8,866 nucleotides of DNA, taken from NCBI GenBank assembly GCA_964502465.1, contig CAZCWX010000175.1, forward strand, positions 1-8,866, in the 5' to 3' direction. The stretch is from CAZCWX01 sp964502465. Its GTDB lineage: Bacteria > Desulfobacterota > Binatia > Bin18. The position numbers and the translations under genes were made by a program. A model generated the notes under the pieces. That model ran no database searches. It was given only the letters and a program-made list of their open reading frames with translations, and was not told the origin of the DNA. Of this stretch, positions 1 through 6,498 are shown piece after piece (within the stretch, counting starts at the first letter, position 1; every line of letters starts with the position of its first letter).

Positions 1-159
1 GCGTACAAATCAGTAAGCACCTGGGCAAGAATAACTGGGTCAATTCTTGTGGTGCGGGCCTCTGGCCTGCCCTTCACAATGCAGGCGGGACGCCTGCACC
101 ACAATATGAGAACGATCAACTTATTTCTGCTCGGCTCCTAATACTGCCCAAGTCCTCCT
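1..159. other. Non-coding or degenerate left edge
   Basis: No intact gene is visible. The stretch contains the hairpin repeat at 47-104. On the minus strand, one frame from about position 135 to the window edge has no stop, and its last part (positions 1-45) reads RIDPVILAQVLTDLY, which has protein-like composition. It has no convincing start and runs through the repeat, so it could be the edge of a neighbouring gene, a remnant of the broken gene at 160-360, or chance. Confidence 0.4.
47..104. repeat. Solo hairpin repeat with TTGTGGTGC ends
   Basis: The 58-bp unit starts TTGTGGTGC and ends GCACCACAA, a perfect 9-bp terminal inverted repeat. Inside are two further hairpins: GCGGGCC-tct-GGCCTGC (one G-T wobble) and GCAGGCG-gga-CGCCTGC (perfect 7 bp). 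Folded as a single strand this could form a three-way, cloverleaf-like shape. The same unit occurs at 8661-8719 and, in the opposite orientation and more diverged, at 2474-2528. This copy lacks the CT-rich tail of the other two. It lies 55 bp beyond the stop of the broken minus-strand gene at 160-360. No coding function is seen. Confidence 0.85.
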
Positions 160-360
160 TCAAGGTTGATGAAGCACCCACGTATAAAAAGAATAATAGC
201 GAGCCCGATCTGTGACATTCGTAATCCCTGGCAAAAGGAGACCATAAAGGTTGACAGAAACTACCTGTATACCGAGGTGATCTAAGCCTTCAATGATGTT
301 GCTATCGCGTTCTAGCCAATCGGGGCTAGAGTTAATTTCTGAGATTGCTCTCTTTGCCAT
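160..360 (-). pseudogene. N-terminal stub of a broken gene, unrecognised family
   Basis: Only 66 residues are readable before a TGA. They have strongly protein-like composition: SSPDWLERDSNIIEGLDHLG, then LLPGITNVTDRARYYSFYTW. The piece looks like the start of a longer soluble protein, because the frame stops abruptly just after the well-formed RARYYSFYTWVLH segment. Shifting the frame by one base adds only about seven more codons before another stop, so the damage is not a single frameshift. An AGGAA lies about 10 nt before the ATG, a weak ribosome binding site. The hairpin repeat at 47-104 is just downstream. I have an impression that TDRARYYSFY N-termini occur in long uncharacterised proteins, but I cannot name the family. 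It could instead be a genuine short protein. Confidence 0.5.
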
Positions 361-382
361 TCGACACGGTTCCTGGCGGGGG

Positions 383-604
383 TTAAGTACTATCCAATAT
401 TCTACCCAACACCAGCATCAAGTACTTCTTACACTGCACCGGGGTCTCGCACCTCGGAAAGTGGCCGATTTCTTCCATAATGACATTCTCCACCCTGCTG
501 TCCCTTTTTCGCAGGAATGACACAGCCATAACCTGCCCCTCAAATTCACACTGACAGACTACTAGATCCGGTTGATCGCAGAAGAGCACGGCAGGTGAGG
601 TCAT
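383..604 (-). CDS. Doubtful 73-aa ORF overlapping the CNB-domain gene
   Basis: Its ATG overlaps the stop of the cyclic-nucleotide-binding-domain gene as ATGA (604-601), an arrangement typical of translational coupling. AAGAGG lies four to five bases before the start and could act as a ribosome binding site. The 73-residue product matches no family I recognise; it has a cysteine-containing N-terminal half (FCDQPDLVVCQCEFEG), no signal peptide and no membrane span. The stop is 22 bp before the start of the broken gene at 160-360, so the three minus-strand frames are tightly arranged. It may be a real hypothetical gene, a decayed one or a chance ORF. Confidence 0.3.
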   Translation of the reverse strand: MTSPAVLFCDQPDLVVCQCEFEGQVMAVSFLRKRDSRVENVIMEEIGHFPRCETPVQCKKYLMLVLGRILDST

Positions 605-1014
605 CGGCCCTCTTTTTTCTTTTTCACGCCTTTCCGCGGTTGCCGCTTCTGCGGGAGGCGACGCTGCGCTGTCGTACGGCGTAAGCGACCCGCGAGGACA
701 CGCATAACCTGAAGAGCGAAGTACGGCATCTGCTGCACAAGCAGCACGAACTGCTCCTCATCCACTGGCAGCAGTTGGCAGTCGGTTTTGGCGACCACCG
801 AGGCACTGCGGGCCTGTGCATCTATAAGGGCGATCTCTCCGACGATCCCTCCTGGCCCGACCGTTTCCACAACGTGCTTCGCAGCCCGAACTTCCACGGT
901 CCCTTCCTTCACGATATACATCACATGGCCTGGTTTCCCCTCCTCGATGATGAGGGAGCCGGCCCGAAACGATTGATACCCTTCCATCTTCTCAATGTGA
1001 CTCAGCACAGTCAT
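601..1014 (-). CDS. Stand-alone cyclic nucleotide-binding domain protein
   Basis: This 137-aa protein is essentially one CNB domain of the CRP/cNMP-binding fold. The beta-roll spans about residues 12-95. The phosphate-binding cassette is canonical: G59-E60, then A62-L63 and R69-S70-A71 (GEIALIDAQARSASV). Keeping Glu60 and Arg69 suggests real binding of cAMP or a similar nucleotide, as known for the family. A C helix follows (about 96-115). The C-terminus is a Lys/Arg-rich tail ending GVKKKKEGR instead of the helix-turn-helix of CRP/FNR regulators, so it is probably not a classical transcription factor; the basic tail could bind nucleic acid or acidic lipid (inference). AAGGAG lies 6 nt before the ATG. 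It diverges from amidohydrolase 1 across a 328-bp spacer. A role as the sensor part of a multi-protein system is possible but unsupported by the neighbours. Confidence 0.88.
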   Translation of the reverse strand: MTVLSHIEKMEGYQSFRAGSLIIEEGKPGHVMYIVKEGTVEVRAAKHVVETVGPGGIVGEIALIDAQARSASVVAKTDCQLLPVDEEQFVLLVQQMPYFALQVMRVLAGRLRRTTAQRRLPQKRQPRKGVKKKKEGR

Positions 1015-1342
1015 CGCTCGCTCCTTCCCTGCAACCCCTTCGCGACTCTGGGAGAATCGTCAGAGGCTTTTCCCGGTTTTCCGTCGCAAAAGGCGCAGCA
1101 ATTGTCTCCTCGTTCCTGCTCGCTGTCAACGGAAGACAGCATAGTGCCCTCAGCGGGGCGTTCGCGTGGGGAGCAGCACCGGCTCAATCCCAACGTTCTT
1201 GTCCTGTGTGAGAATAACCGAAAGGTTTGGGCAACATCTAGAAAATGATGCGAATCTCACGTAGAACATTCAACCAGAGACAGGAGCGTTACTGCTCGGC
1301 GCGCCGAGCGCGTCATAAATCCGCCAAAAGGAGGAAGATTGC
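1015..1342. promoter_or_regulatory. Divergent intergenic region, CNB protein / amidohydrolase 1
   Basis: This 328-bp gap lies between two divergent genes, so at least two promoters are expected here. Short open frames in it have no ribosome binding site or protein-like composition. I see no clear -35/-10 pair. Visible structure includes a small hairpin, CTGTC-aacggaa-GACAG, near 1126-1142 and the 16-bp palindrome at 1294-1309, listed separately. Confidence 0.45.
1294..1309. promoter_or_regulatory. 16-bp perfect palindrome upstream of amidohydrolase 1
   Basis: GCTCGGCGCGCCGAGC is its own reverse complement. It ends 33 bp before the ATG at 1343 and 18 bp before the AAGGAGG ribosome binding site. 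It could be a dimeric repressor operator or, if transcribed, a 5'-leader hairpin. A chance GC-rich palindrome cannot be excluded, and no regulator gene lies nearby. Confidence 0.4.
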
Positions 1343-2455
1343 ATGGCAGAGTACAAGCTGATTTCAGCAGATTCCCATTTCGTCGAGCCGCCTACGATGT
1401 GGGCTGAGCGAGTGGACAAGAAGTTTCGCGACCGGGCGCCACACACGGTTAAGGGACTTAACGGCCGCGAAGGGGAGTGGTTCGTGTGCGAGAATATCAC
1501 ACCAATGTCAGTCGCCGGTTTCTTCGGCGCGGGTGTCCCTTCGCAGGAACTGCCCGAGCACAACAAGAAAGGCTTTGACCAGGCACCCAAGAGCGTCTGG
1601 GACCCAGCCTACCGCATTGTCGACCAGGATCGCGACGGCGTACAGGCCGAGGTGATCTACACGTCAATGGGGATGCCCTTGTTCGGGCTAGATGATGCGG
1701 AATTGCGCTTTGCGTGCTTTCGCGCCTTCAATGATTGGGCTACGGAATATTGCAGCTACGACCTCAACCGCCTCATCCCGCTCGGTCTTATCACGCTCGA
1801 AGACATTCCCTCAGCAGTCGAGGAGTTGCAACGCATCGCCAAGAAGGGCATGCGCGGAGCGATGATCTGGGCAGAGCCGCCTGACGATCGTCCCTATAGC
1901 CATCCTGATTACGAGCCGTTCTGGGCGGCCGCACAGGACCTCAACATACCGCTTTCGCTGCATATCCTCACCGCCCGTGGCGGTACTGGCGCGAATCAGG
2001 CGGCCGGCCGCAATTTCTTGCTCTCGCTCGCCAACCTGCACCATCAGATCGAGCGCTCGATTTCCGTGCTGGTATTCGGCGGCGTGTTGGAGAAATTCCC
2101 GCGCCTCAGGATCGTTTCCGCCGAAAATGATGTGGGCTGGATGGCCTACTTCATGTACCGGCTCGATACCGTGCAACACCGGCTCGGCGCGCTCGGTGGA
2201 CTCAAACTCCCCATGCGAGCGAGCGACTACATTAAGCGCCAGGTCTATGCAACGTTCATCGCTGACCCGGTGTTTGTGGACTCGCTGCACCGCTACGGCC
2301 CGGACAACATCATGTGGTCATCGGATTACCCGCATACGGCGGCGACCTTCCCGCGTTCGCAGGAGATCGTGGCAAAACGTTTCGGCGATCTTCCTGAGGA
2401 ACAGCGGCGCAAGATCATCCATGACACCGCAGCGCAGGTCTACGGACTGAAGTGA
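1343..2455 (+). CDS. Amidohydrolase family 2 protein (TIM-barrel metal enzyme) 1
   Basis: This 370-aa protein belongs to the Amidohydro_2 (PF04909) group of the amidohydrolase superfamily, which includes ACMSD and gamma-resorcylate decarboxylase as well as many uncharacterised hydrolases. The N-terminal metal motif is D10-S11-H12 with E15 (ISADSHFVEPP). A metal His, H207, lies in PLSLHI after YSHPDYEPFWAAAQDL (185-200). E261 is in SAENDVGW, and the conserved metal or catalytic Asp is D328 in MWSSDYPH. All expected landmarks are present and the length is normal, so it should be active, probably binding Zn or a similar divalent metal. The reaction could be C-C or C-N hydrolysis or decarboxylation and the substrate is unknown. 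AAGGAGG (1328-1334) lies 8 nt before the ATG. The protein is a diverged paralogue of the one at 5201-6433. A repeat element begins 18 bp after its stop. Confidence 0.92.
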   Translation: MAEYKLISADSHFVEPPTMWAERVDKKFRDRAPHTVKGLNGREGEWFVCENITPMSVAGFFGAGVPSQELPEHNKKGFDQAPKSVWDPAYRIVDQDRDGVQAEVIYTSMGMPLFGLDDAELRFACFRAFNDWATEYCSYDLNRLIPLGLITLEDIPSAVEELQRIAKKGMRGAMIWAEPPDDRPYSHPDYEPFWAAAQDLNIPLSLHILTARGGTGANQAAGRNFLLSLANLHHQIERSISVLVFGGVLEKFPRLRIVSAENDVGWMAYFMYRLDTVQHRLGALGGLKLPMRASDYIKRQVYATFIADPVFVDSLHRYGPDNIMWSSDYPHTAATFPRSQEIVAKRFGDLPEEQRRKIIHDTAAQVYGLK

Positions 2456-2473
2456 GGCATACAGGCTGACACA

Positions 2474-2721
2474 GTGGTGCAGGCGTCCTCGCCTGTCTGG
2501 CTCGGTGCAGGCCAGAGACCCGCACCACGCTACATGGACGGCACGCCAAGAGATGGAGGAATACTACCGCAGCATGCGGTTATGGGTCCTCTCTCCCCTC
2601 TGTGGGAGAGAGCCAGAGAGAGGGGGTGTCCGCACCTTTCACCCTCTCCTGTATCCTCTCCCGTCAAGGGAGAGGAGCAAAACGGGACCTACCAGAATCC
2701 AGATCTTGGTGTACCTCTCAT
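2474..2721 (+). repeat. Composite hairpin/CT-rich repeat, copy 1
   Basis: This is the same element as 8445-8720, in the opposite orientation. It starts with a diverged hairpin module (2474-2528, GTGGTGC to GCACCAC, with CAGGCG-tcct-CGCCTG inside) and continues as a CT-rich tail containing several hairpins. From about 2533 the two copies align over roughly 190 bp with about a dozen differences by eye, including an identical run of more than 60 bp (about 2569-2634). Next to the hairpin module, the other copy has about 26 extra bases. It fills the gap between amidohydrolase 1 (stop 18 bp away) and the convergent FAD monooxygenase (stop 19 bp away). Open frames cross it but are by-products of its composition. 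Confidence 0.9.
2589..2675. terminator. Hairpin cluster in repeat copy 1, possible bidirectional terminator
   Basis: There are three successive stems: CTCTCTCCC-ctctgt-GGGAGAGAG (2589-2612, perfect 9 bp), an imperfect GAGAGGGGGTG with CACCCTCTC (about 2617-2648), and CCTCTCCC-gtcaa-GGGAGAGG (2655-2675, perfect 8 bp). They lie between two convergent genes, where a two-way transcription stop would be expected. No clean T-tract follows on either strand, so classical intrinsic termination is uncertain. The same hairpins occur in the copy at 8445-8720. Confidence 0.4.
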
Positions 2722-2740
2722 AAAGATCGAGTGCTTCGAT

Positions 2741-3946
2741 TTAGACCCGGAGTTGGACCTCCGTCACACCGAATCGCAACTCGTGCTGCTGGCGCAGCCA
2801 GAGCCGTTGGATCAGTCCCGTCTTTGCCAACCACGGTGCAATAGCGAGTAAGGGTTGAGCGAGCCATGGACGCTCACGTGCCCACCGCTGGCCTCGCACC
2901 TCGCGCCATTGCAAGTGTTGCAACCGCACGATCTCACGCTCGCGCTCACATTGGATCTCGTGGAGTGAGGCGGTGAGATCGTGTCCCTGGCGAAGCGCAG
3001 GCACGAGATGGTTGGCAGCAACGATTGCATCACGCAGCGCCATGTTGATGCCTTGAGCACGAACCGGAGACATCGGGTGTGCGGCATCTCCCAAAAGGAG
3101 CACGCCGCGATGACCCCAGGTTGTGCAGCGCCCCACGATGACATCAAGCAATTGTGGACCCTCGATCTCATCTCGGTGCAGCAGGACATGACGCGCCAGT
3201 GCTTCGGGGAGAAGACGGACACATTCCTGGAGCCAGTCGTGTTTCCGAACCTCCGCCCATGACCCCTTGGGCAGCATCCACGCCATCTGGAAGCGAGTGT
3301 CCCAGGAGACATAGCCGAGCGCTGCCTCGGGTCCGCGGGCAAAGATTTGCATGGGGCAACGGTTTTCCAGCCCGTCGGGGAGGGGGAGCTTGAACCAGAG
3401 AATATCGTAGGACTCAGGCAGGAGTTCAAGAGGCAGGTCGGCGCGCTTGCGCACCACCGAGGCCCGTCCATCAGCGCCAATCACCAGATCCGCCTCAATC
3501 TCTCTTTCGCCCCCTGCGCTCGCCACGCGTACCCCACGCACGCCCTCTCCGTCACTCAGTAAGTCGCGGACGGTCAGGGGCGACAAGAAGGTAAAGTTCC
3601 CGTACGCTTTCGCTTCGGCAATGAGGAGTTCGAGGAGTTGTGGTTGGGGCACGACTCGGAGGGCCAGCTCTCCAAGCTCCTGTGTCGGTTCAGGAATATT
3701 CATGATCTGCGTGCCGTTCAGATAAATTTCCCAGGACTCGAGATAGCGCCACGGCAACGCGTTGAGCTGTTCGCGCAGGCCCATCTGGTAAAGGGCAGTA
3801 AGCCCTGTCGGCATGAGTCCCTCGCCACGGAACACTCGCTCAAAGTCACGCTCCCGCTCCACCAGGGTCACGCTCACACTGCAACGCGCCAGGAGCAGAG
3901 CAAGCGCCGCTCCTGCTGGTCCGGCTCCAACAATCACCACATGCAT
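2741..3946 (-). CDS. FAD-dependent class A monooxygenase (PHBH fold)
   Basis: This 401-aa protein is of the FAD_binding_3 / p-hydroxybenzoate hydroxylase-like group, which uses NAD(P)H and O2 to hydroxylate or epoxidise aromatic, quinone or terpenoid-type substrates. It shows the N-terminal Rossmann motif G7-A-G-P-A-G12 with E30 at the end of strand 2 (TLVERERD), the DG motif at D159-G160 (VIGADGRASVVRK), and the GD motif at G286-D287 (LLLGDAAHPMSP) followed by RAQGINMALRDA (296-307). The C-terminal region (about 335-401) is helical and Arg/Leu/Trp-rich, without a clear membrane anchor. No Shine-Dalgarno sequence precedes the first ATG and an in-frame TAA lies five codons upstream, so the start is the first available one; translation may be leaderless or weak. 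It diverges from the LLM gene across 174 bp, which suggests shared regulation. The substrate cannot be inferred. Confidence 0.9.
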   Translation of the reverse strand: MHVVIVGAGPAGAALALLLARCSVSVTLVERERDFERVFRGEGLMPTGLTALYQMGLREQLNALPWRYLESWEIYLNGTQIMNIPEPTQELGELALRVVPQPQLLELLIAEAKAYGNFTFLSPLTVRDLLSDGEGVRGVRVASAGGEREIEADLVIGADGRASVVRKRADLPLELLPESYDILWFKLPLPDGLENRCPMQIFARGPEAALGYVSWDTRFQMAWMLPKGSWAEVRKHDWLQECVRLLPEALARHVLLHRDEIEGPQLLDVIVGRCTTWGHRGVLLLGDAAHPMSPVRAQGINMALRDAIVAANHLVPALRQGHDLTASLHEIQCEREREIVRLQHLQWREVRGQRWARERPWLAQPLLAIAPWLAKTGLIQRLWLRQQHELRFGVTEVQLRV

Positions 3947-4120
3947 GTGGCAATTTTATGGGCTTTTGCTCACCTGCGCTACTCGCATTGAGAGCGAGCA
4001 GACCCGTGATCAAGGCGACTCTCGATGATGTCGCTGGTCACAGGAGCCTCCATAGTGTATATCGTTCTTCGCACAACATGCCTTTTTAGATCGAACTGGC
4101 AAGCAGAAAGGGGCGAAGAC
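3947..4120. promoter_or_regulatory. Divergent promoter region, FAD monooxygenase / LLM operon
   Basis: This 174-bp gap between two outward-facing genes must hold both promoters. A short dyad, CTCGC-attgaga-GCGAG (3982-3998), could be a regulator site. TGTATATC near 4056-4063 could serve as a -10 box for the rightward operon, but I find no convincing -35 partner. The frame that extends the LLM gene upstream to 4025 has no ribosome binding site and no protein-like character, so I treat it as non-coding. Confidence 0.4.
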
Positions 4121-5140
4121 ATGACTACGAATGCGAAACTCCGCTTTGGTCTGTGGTACGACTTCCGTAATCCACCGGCCTGGAAACGGCCCTACGATCA
4201 ACTCTATGGTGAGATTTTCGATCAGATCGTGTGGGGAGAGCAGCACGGGTTTGCCGACATCTGGCTCTCTGAACACCATTTTATTGCAGATGGCTATTCC
4301 CCATCGTTGCTGCCGATCGCTGCAGCGATTGCGGCACGCACCAAAACGATTCGCATCGGGACGAGCGTGATGCTGCTGCCGTTTCATAATCCCGTGCGCC
4401 TGGCCGAGGATGGTGCCACTGTAGATGTGATCTCTGGGGGACGCTTCGAACTGGGCGTGGGAACAGGGTACAAGGTTGAAGAGTTCAGCGGCTTTGCCGT
4501 CTCGAGCGCAGAACGCGGTGGACGCACCAACGAAGGTCTGGAGATCATTCGTCGATTGTGGGAAGGCGAGACTCTCACCTTCAAAGGCCGCTACTATGAG
4601 GTCAATCAGGTCAAAGTGACACCCGAACCGATCCAGCGACCGAGGCCACCGCTGTGGGTAGGCGGCTTTACCCCGCCCGCGATTCGCCGCGCCGCCAAGT
4701 ACGGTGATGGCTATATTGGCACCAGAATCACCACAACGCTCCACGAACAGTATGTGACGGAATTACAAAAGGTCGGCAAACCGACGACCAATCTCCGGCT
4801 TGCTGGGGGCATTTTCTGGCTGATTCCCTCGACAGACCCGGAGAAAACCTGGAATGAAGCGGCTGACCACGTCATCTACCAAATGAATGGCTACGCCGAA
4901 TGGTCAGCCAAAGCCGGGATGCCGCTGATTCCTCCTATTCGGGACCGAGCCCACCTCCGGGAGATGGGGCTCCTGAATGTGGTAGATGTGGAGACGTGTA
5001 TCCAGATGATTCGTGACAGTCTTGCACAGGCGCCGCTTACCCATTTTTACTCCTGGACACTGCCACCGGGACTGCCGGCGAGTTGGATTCAGCCCTATCT
5101 TGAACTCTTTGCCAGTAAAGTCATCCCAGCGTTTCGCTAG
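4121..5140 (+). CDS. LLM-class flavin- or F420-dependent oxidoreductase
   Basis: This 339-aa protein is of the bacterial luciferase-like family (PF00296), a TIM barrel that uses reduced FMN or F420. Landmarks are LRFGLWYDFRNP (8-18), WLSEHHF (48-54), the family core RIGTSVMLLPFHNPVRLAED (78-97), then VDVISGGRFELGVGTGY (101-117), and RPPLWVGG (175-182). The length is normal. I chose ATG 4121, not the upstream in-frame ATG at 4025, because AAAGGGG (4107-4113) precedes it and family homology begins right after it. It is the first gene of a likely operon with amidohydrolase 2 (60-bp gap) and the SDR. The cofactor cannot be settled from sequence. Family members include alkane, nitrilotriacetate and dibenzothiophene monooxygenases and F420-dependent dehydrogenases; many in uncultured bacteria are unassigned. 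Confidence 0.92.
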   Translation: MTTNAKLRFGLWYDFRNPPAWKRPYDQLYGEIFDQIVWGEQHGFADIWLSEHHFIADGYSPSLLPIAAAIAARTKTIRIGTSVMLLPFHNPVRLAEDGATVDVISGGRFELGVGTGYKVEEFSGFAVSSAERGGRTNEGLEIIRRLWEGETLTFKGRYYEVNQVKVTPEPIQRPRPPLWVGGFTPPAIRRAAKYGDGYIGTRITTTLHEQYVTELQKVGKPTTNLRLAGGIFWLIPSTDPEKTWNEAADHVIYQMNGYAEWSAKAGMPLIPPIRDRAHLREMGLLNVVDVETCIQMIRDSLAQAPLTHFYSWTLPPGLPASWIQPYLELFASKVIPAFR

Positions 5141-5158
5141 TATCGTCGCTCAATGCTA

Positions 5159-5173
5159 TACAATTGTTTTGTA
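5159..5173. promoter_or_regulatory. Short AT-rich dyad before amidohydrolase 2
   Basis: TACAA-ttgtt-TTGTA is a perfect 5-bp inverted repeat, 27 bp upstream of the ATG at 5201, in a locally AT-rich spacer between two operon genes. It could be a regulator site or part of an internal promoter. It is short enough to be chance. Confidence 0.22.
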
Positions 5174-5200
5174 CTACAACCTCGTGATTGAGGGAGGAAC

Positions 5201-6433
5201 ATGAACACGAACGAACTGCTCATTGATGCCGACGGCCATATCCTTGAGCCGCCTGACCTGTGGGAACGTTATCTCGAACCGCGGTATCGCGACCGTGCCA
5301 TCCGCATCAGAGTCGGCGACGATGGCCGTGAATTTCTGGAGATCGACCGGAAAAGCTCTGTGCTCACCACGGCGACTGTACTCGCCGCGCTTGGGGGAAT
5401 GAAAAAGCTCCAGGAAATGGGCGAAAAAATCGAGGACTTTAATGCCAGCCGACGCGAGCTGCTACGAGACCATTCAGGAGAACAACGCGAGACTTTTGCC
5501 AGTATGAGGCCGGACAAACAACCGGGTACCTATCTGTCAGGCGGCGCGTTCGGTGCGATGGACATGCATGAGCGATTAGCACTGCTCGAGCGCGAGGGCA
5601 TGGTGAAGACCGTGCTCTATCCAACACTTGGCCTGCTGTGGGAGGCGGAACTGTTCGATATTGAGTTATCGAGCGCCTACTGCCGAGCCTACAACCGCTG
5701 GATCGCGGATTTCTGTCGCAATTCTGCAGGACGTTTGGTACCGATCGCCCATCTCTCGCTTGGCGATCCAGGAGAAGCGGCTCGTGAACTTGAGCGTGCC
5801 GTCAAAGACGGATGCAAAGGCGCGTTTGTCTGTCCTTTTACCATCACGCGCAAGCCACACGGTCACCCCGACCACGACGTAGTGTTTGCCGCTGCTCAGG
5901 ACCTTGATGTCCCCTTTGCCATCCACCCGACATTTGAGCCCCCGGCCTGGGGCATCCACCAGCGCTTCGACAATATGGCATGGGCAGACTGGTATCTCGA
6001 TCTCCTCGCCGCGCAAGGCGTGTCACATGCTTTCGCGACGATGTTCCAATACGGTGTGTTTGATCGTTTTCCGCGTCTGCGTGTCGTCGTGCTCGAATCC
6101 GGCGCGGGCTGGATTGGCTACTGGCTCGATCGTGCCGACGCCATCTACCGGCGGACGGCGCTCGGTGGGACTGTTCAGCTCAAGGAACGTCCTTCCTTTT
6201 ACTTCAAACGTCAATGCTACATTTCCGCTGATCCCGACGAACGGTCGATTGCGGCGATGACCCACTTGGTGGGAGAGGATCGTTTTTTTTGGGCCTCTGA
6301 CTATCCGCATCCCGACCACCCCGGCAATTACCTGGAAGAGTTGCAGGGGATGGTTGAGGGCATGACTCCCACCGCGCGGCGCGGCGTGCTGGGGGAAAAC
6401 GTTGCCCGTGCTTACAAACTGCTTGAAGTGTAA
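5201..6433 (+). CDS. Amidohydrolase family 2 protein (TIM-barrel metal enzyme) 2
   Basis: This 410-aa protein has the same PF04909 fold as the one at 1343-2455 but is clearly diverged and about 40 residues longer, mostly through an extra segment at about 55-120 before the MDMHERLALLEREGM helix. Metal and active-site landmarks are D9-A-D11-G-H13 with E16 (IDADGHILEPP), H221-G-H222-P region before VVFAAAQDLDVP, H242 in FAIHPTF, E299 in VLESGAGW and D367 in FWASDYPH. All are intact, so activity is expected, either hydrolytic or ACMSD-like decarboxylating; the substrate is unknown. GAGGGAGG (5190-5197) precedes the ATG. It sits between the LLM gene (60 bp) and the SDR (65 bp) on the same strand, probably one transcript. 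A run of eight T at 6283-6290 encodes Arg-Phe-Phe-Trp just before the last metal motif and is a possible slippage or sequencing-error spot. Confidence 0.92.
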   Translation: MNTNELLIDADGHILEPPDLWERYLEPRYRDRAIRIRVGDDGREFLEIDRKSSVLTTATVLAALGGMKKLQEMGEKIEDFNASRRELLRDHSGEQRETFASMRPDKQPGTYLSGGAFGAMDMHERLALLEREGMVKTVLYPTLGLLWEAELFDIELSSAYCRAYNRWIADFCRNSAGRLVPIAHLSLGDPGEAARELERAVKDGCKGAFVCPFTITRKPHGHPDHDVVFAAAQDLDVPFAIHPTFEPPAWGIHQRFDNMAWADWYLDLLAAQGVSHAFATMFQYGVFDRFPRLRVVVLESGAGWIGYWLDRADAIYRRTALGGTVQLKERPSFYFKRQCYISADPDERSIAAMTHLVGEDRFFWASDYPHPDHPGNYLEELQGMVEGMTPTARRGVLGENVARAYKLLEV

Positions 6434-6448
6434 AAAAGTGTATTTTAT

Positions 6449-6478
6449 GTAGCGTACGCGGTGTGCACGCTGCGTTTT
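6449..6478 (+). terminator. Hairpin plus short T-run between amidohydrolase 2 and SDR
   Basis: GTAGCGTACGC and GTGCACGCTGC pair around a GGT loop (6449-6473) with one mismatch and two G-T wobbles, followed by G and four T. It starts 15 bp after the amidohydrolase stop and ends about 20 bp before the SDR start. It could be a weak terminator or attenuator that lowers SDR expression relative to upstream genes, or a transcript-processing hairpin. Confidence 0.35.
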
Positions 6479-6498
6479 GCATAACAAGGGGAGCACGC

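Noticed and set aside
1011..1193. 60-codon minus-strand frame upstream of the CNB gene
   Set aside because: It has no ribosome binding site, random-looking composition and no conserved motif; it lies in the divergent promoter region.
775..1248. 157-codon plus-strand frame overlapping the CNB-domain gene
   Set aside because: It is antisense to a protein with an intact CNB cassette and has no domain or ribosome binding site of its own.
2589..2675. Possible CRISPR array from repeated GAGAGGG/CCCTCTC words
   Set aside because: The words are arms of hairpins with irregular spacing. There are no regular repeat-spacer units and no cas genes.
2474..2851. Plus-strand frames through repeat copy 1 (with similar peptides from the 8445-8720 copy)
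   Set aside because: The peptide similarity (for example RLWVLSPLCGREPERGG) only reflects DNA identity between repeat copies. Several frames are open at once because of CT-rich composition, and no start signal is seen.
4025..4120. Upstream extension of the LLM gene by 32 codons
   Set aside because: The added residues do not resemble the family, there is no ribosome binding site at 4025, and AAAGGGG stands correctly before ATG 4121.
4010..4744. 244-codon minus-strand frame opposite the LLM gene
   Set aside because: It is fully antisense to the conserved LLM core, with no ribosome binding site and no recognisable domain.
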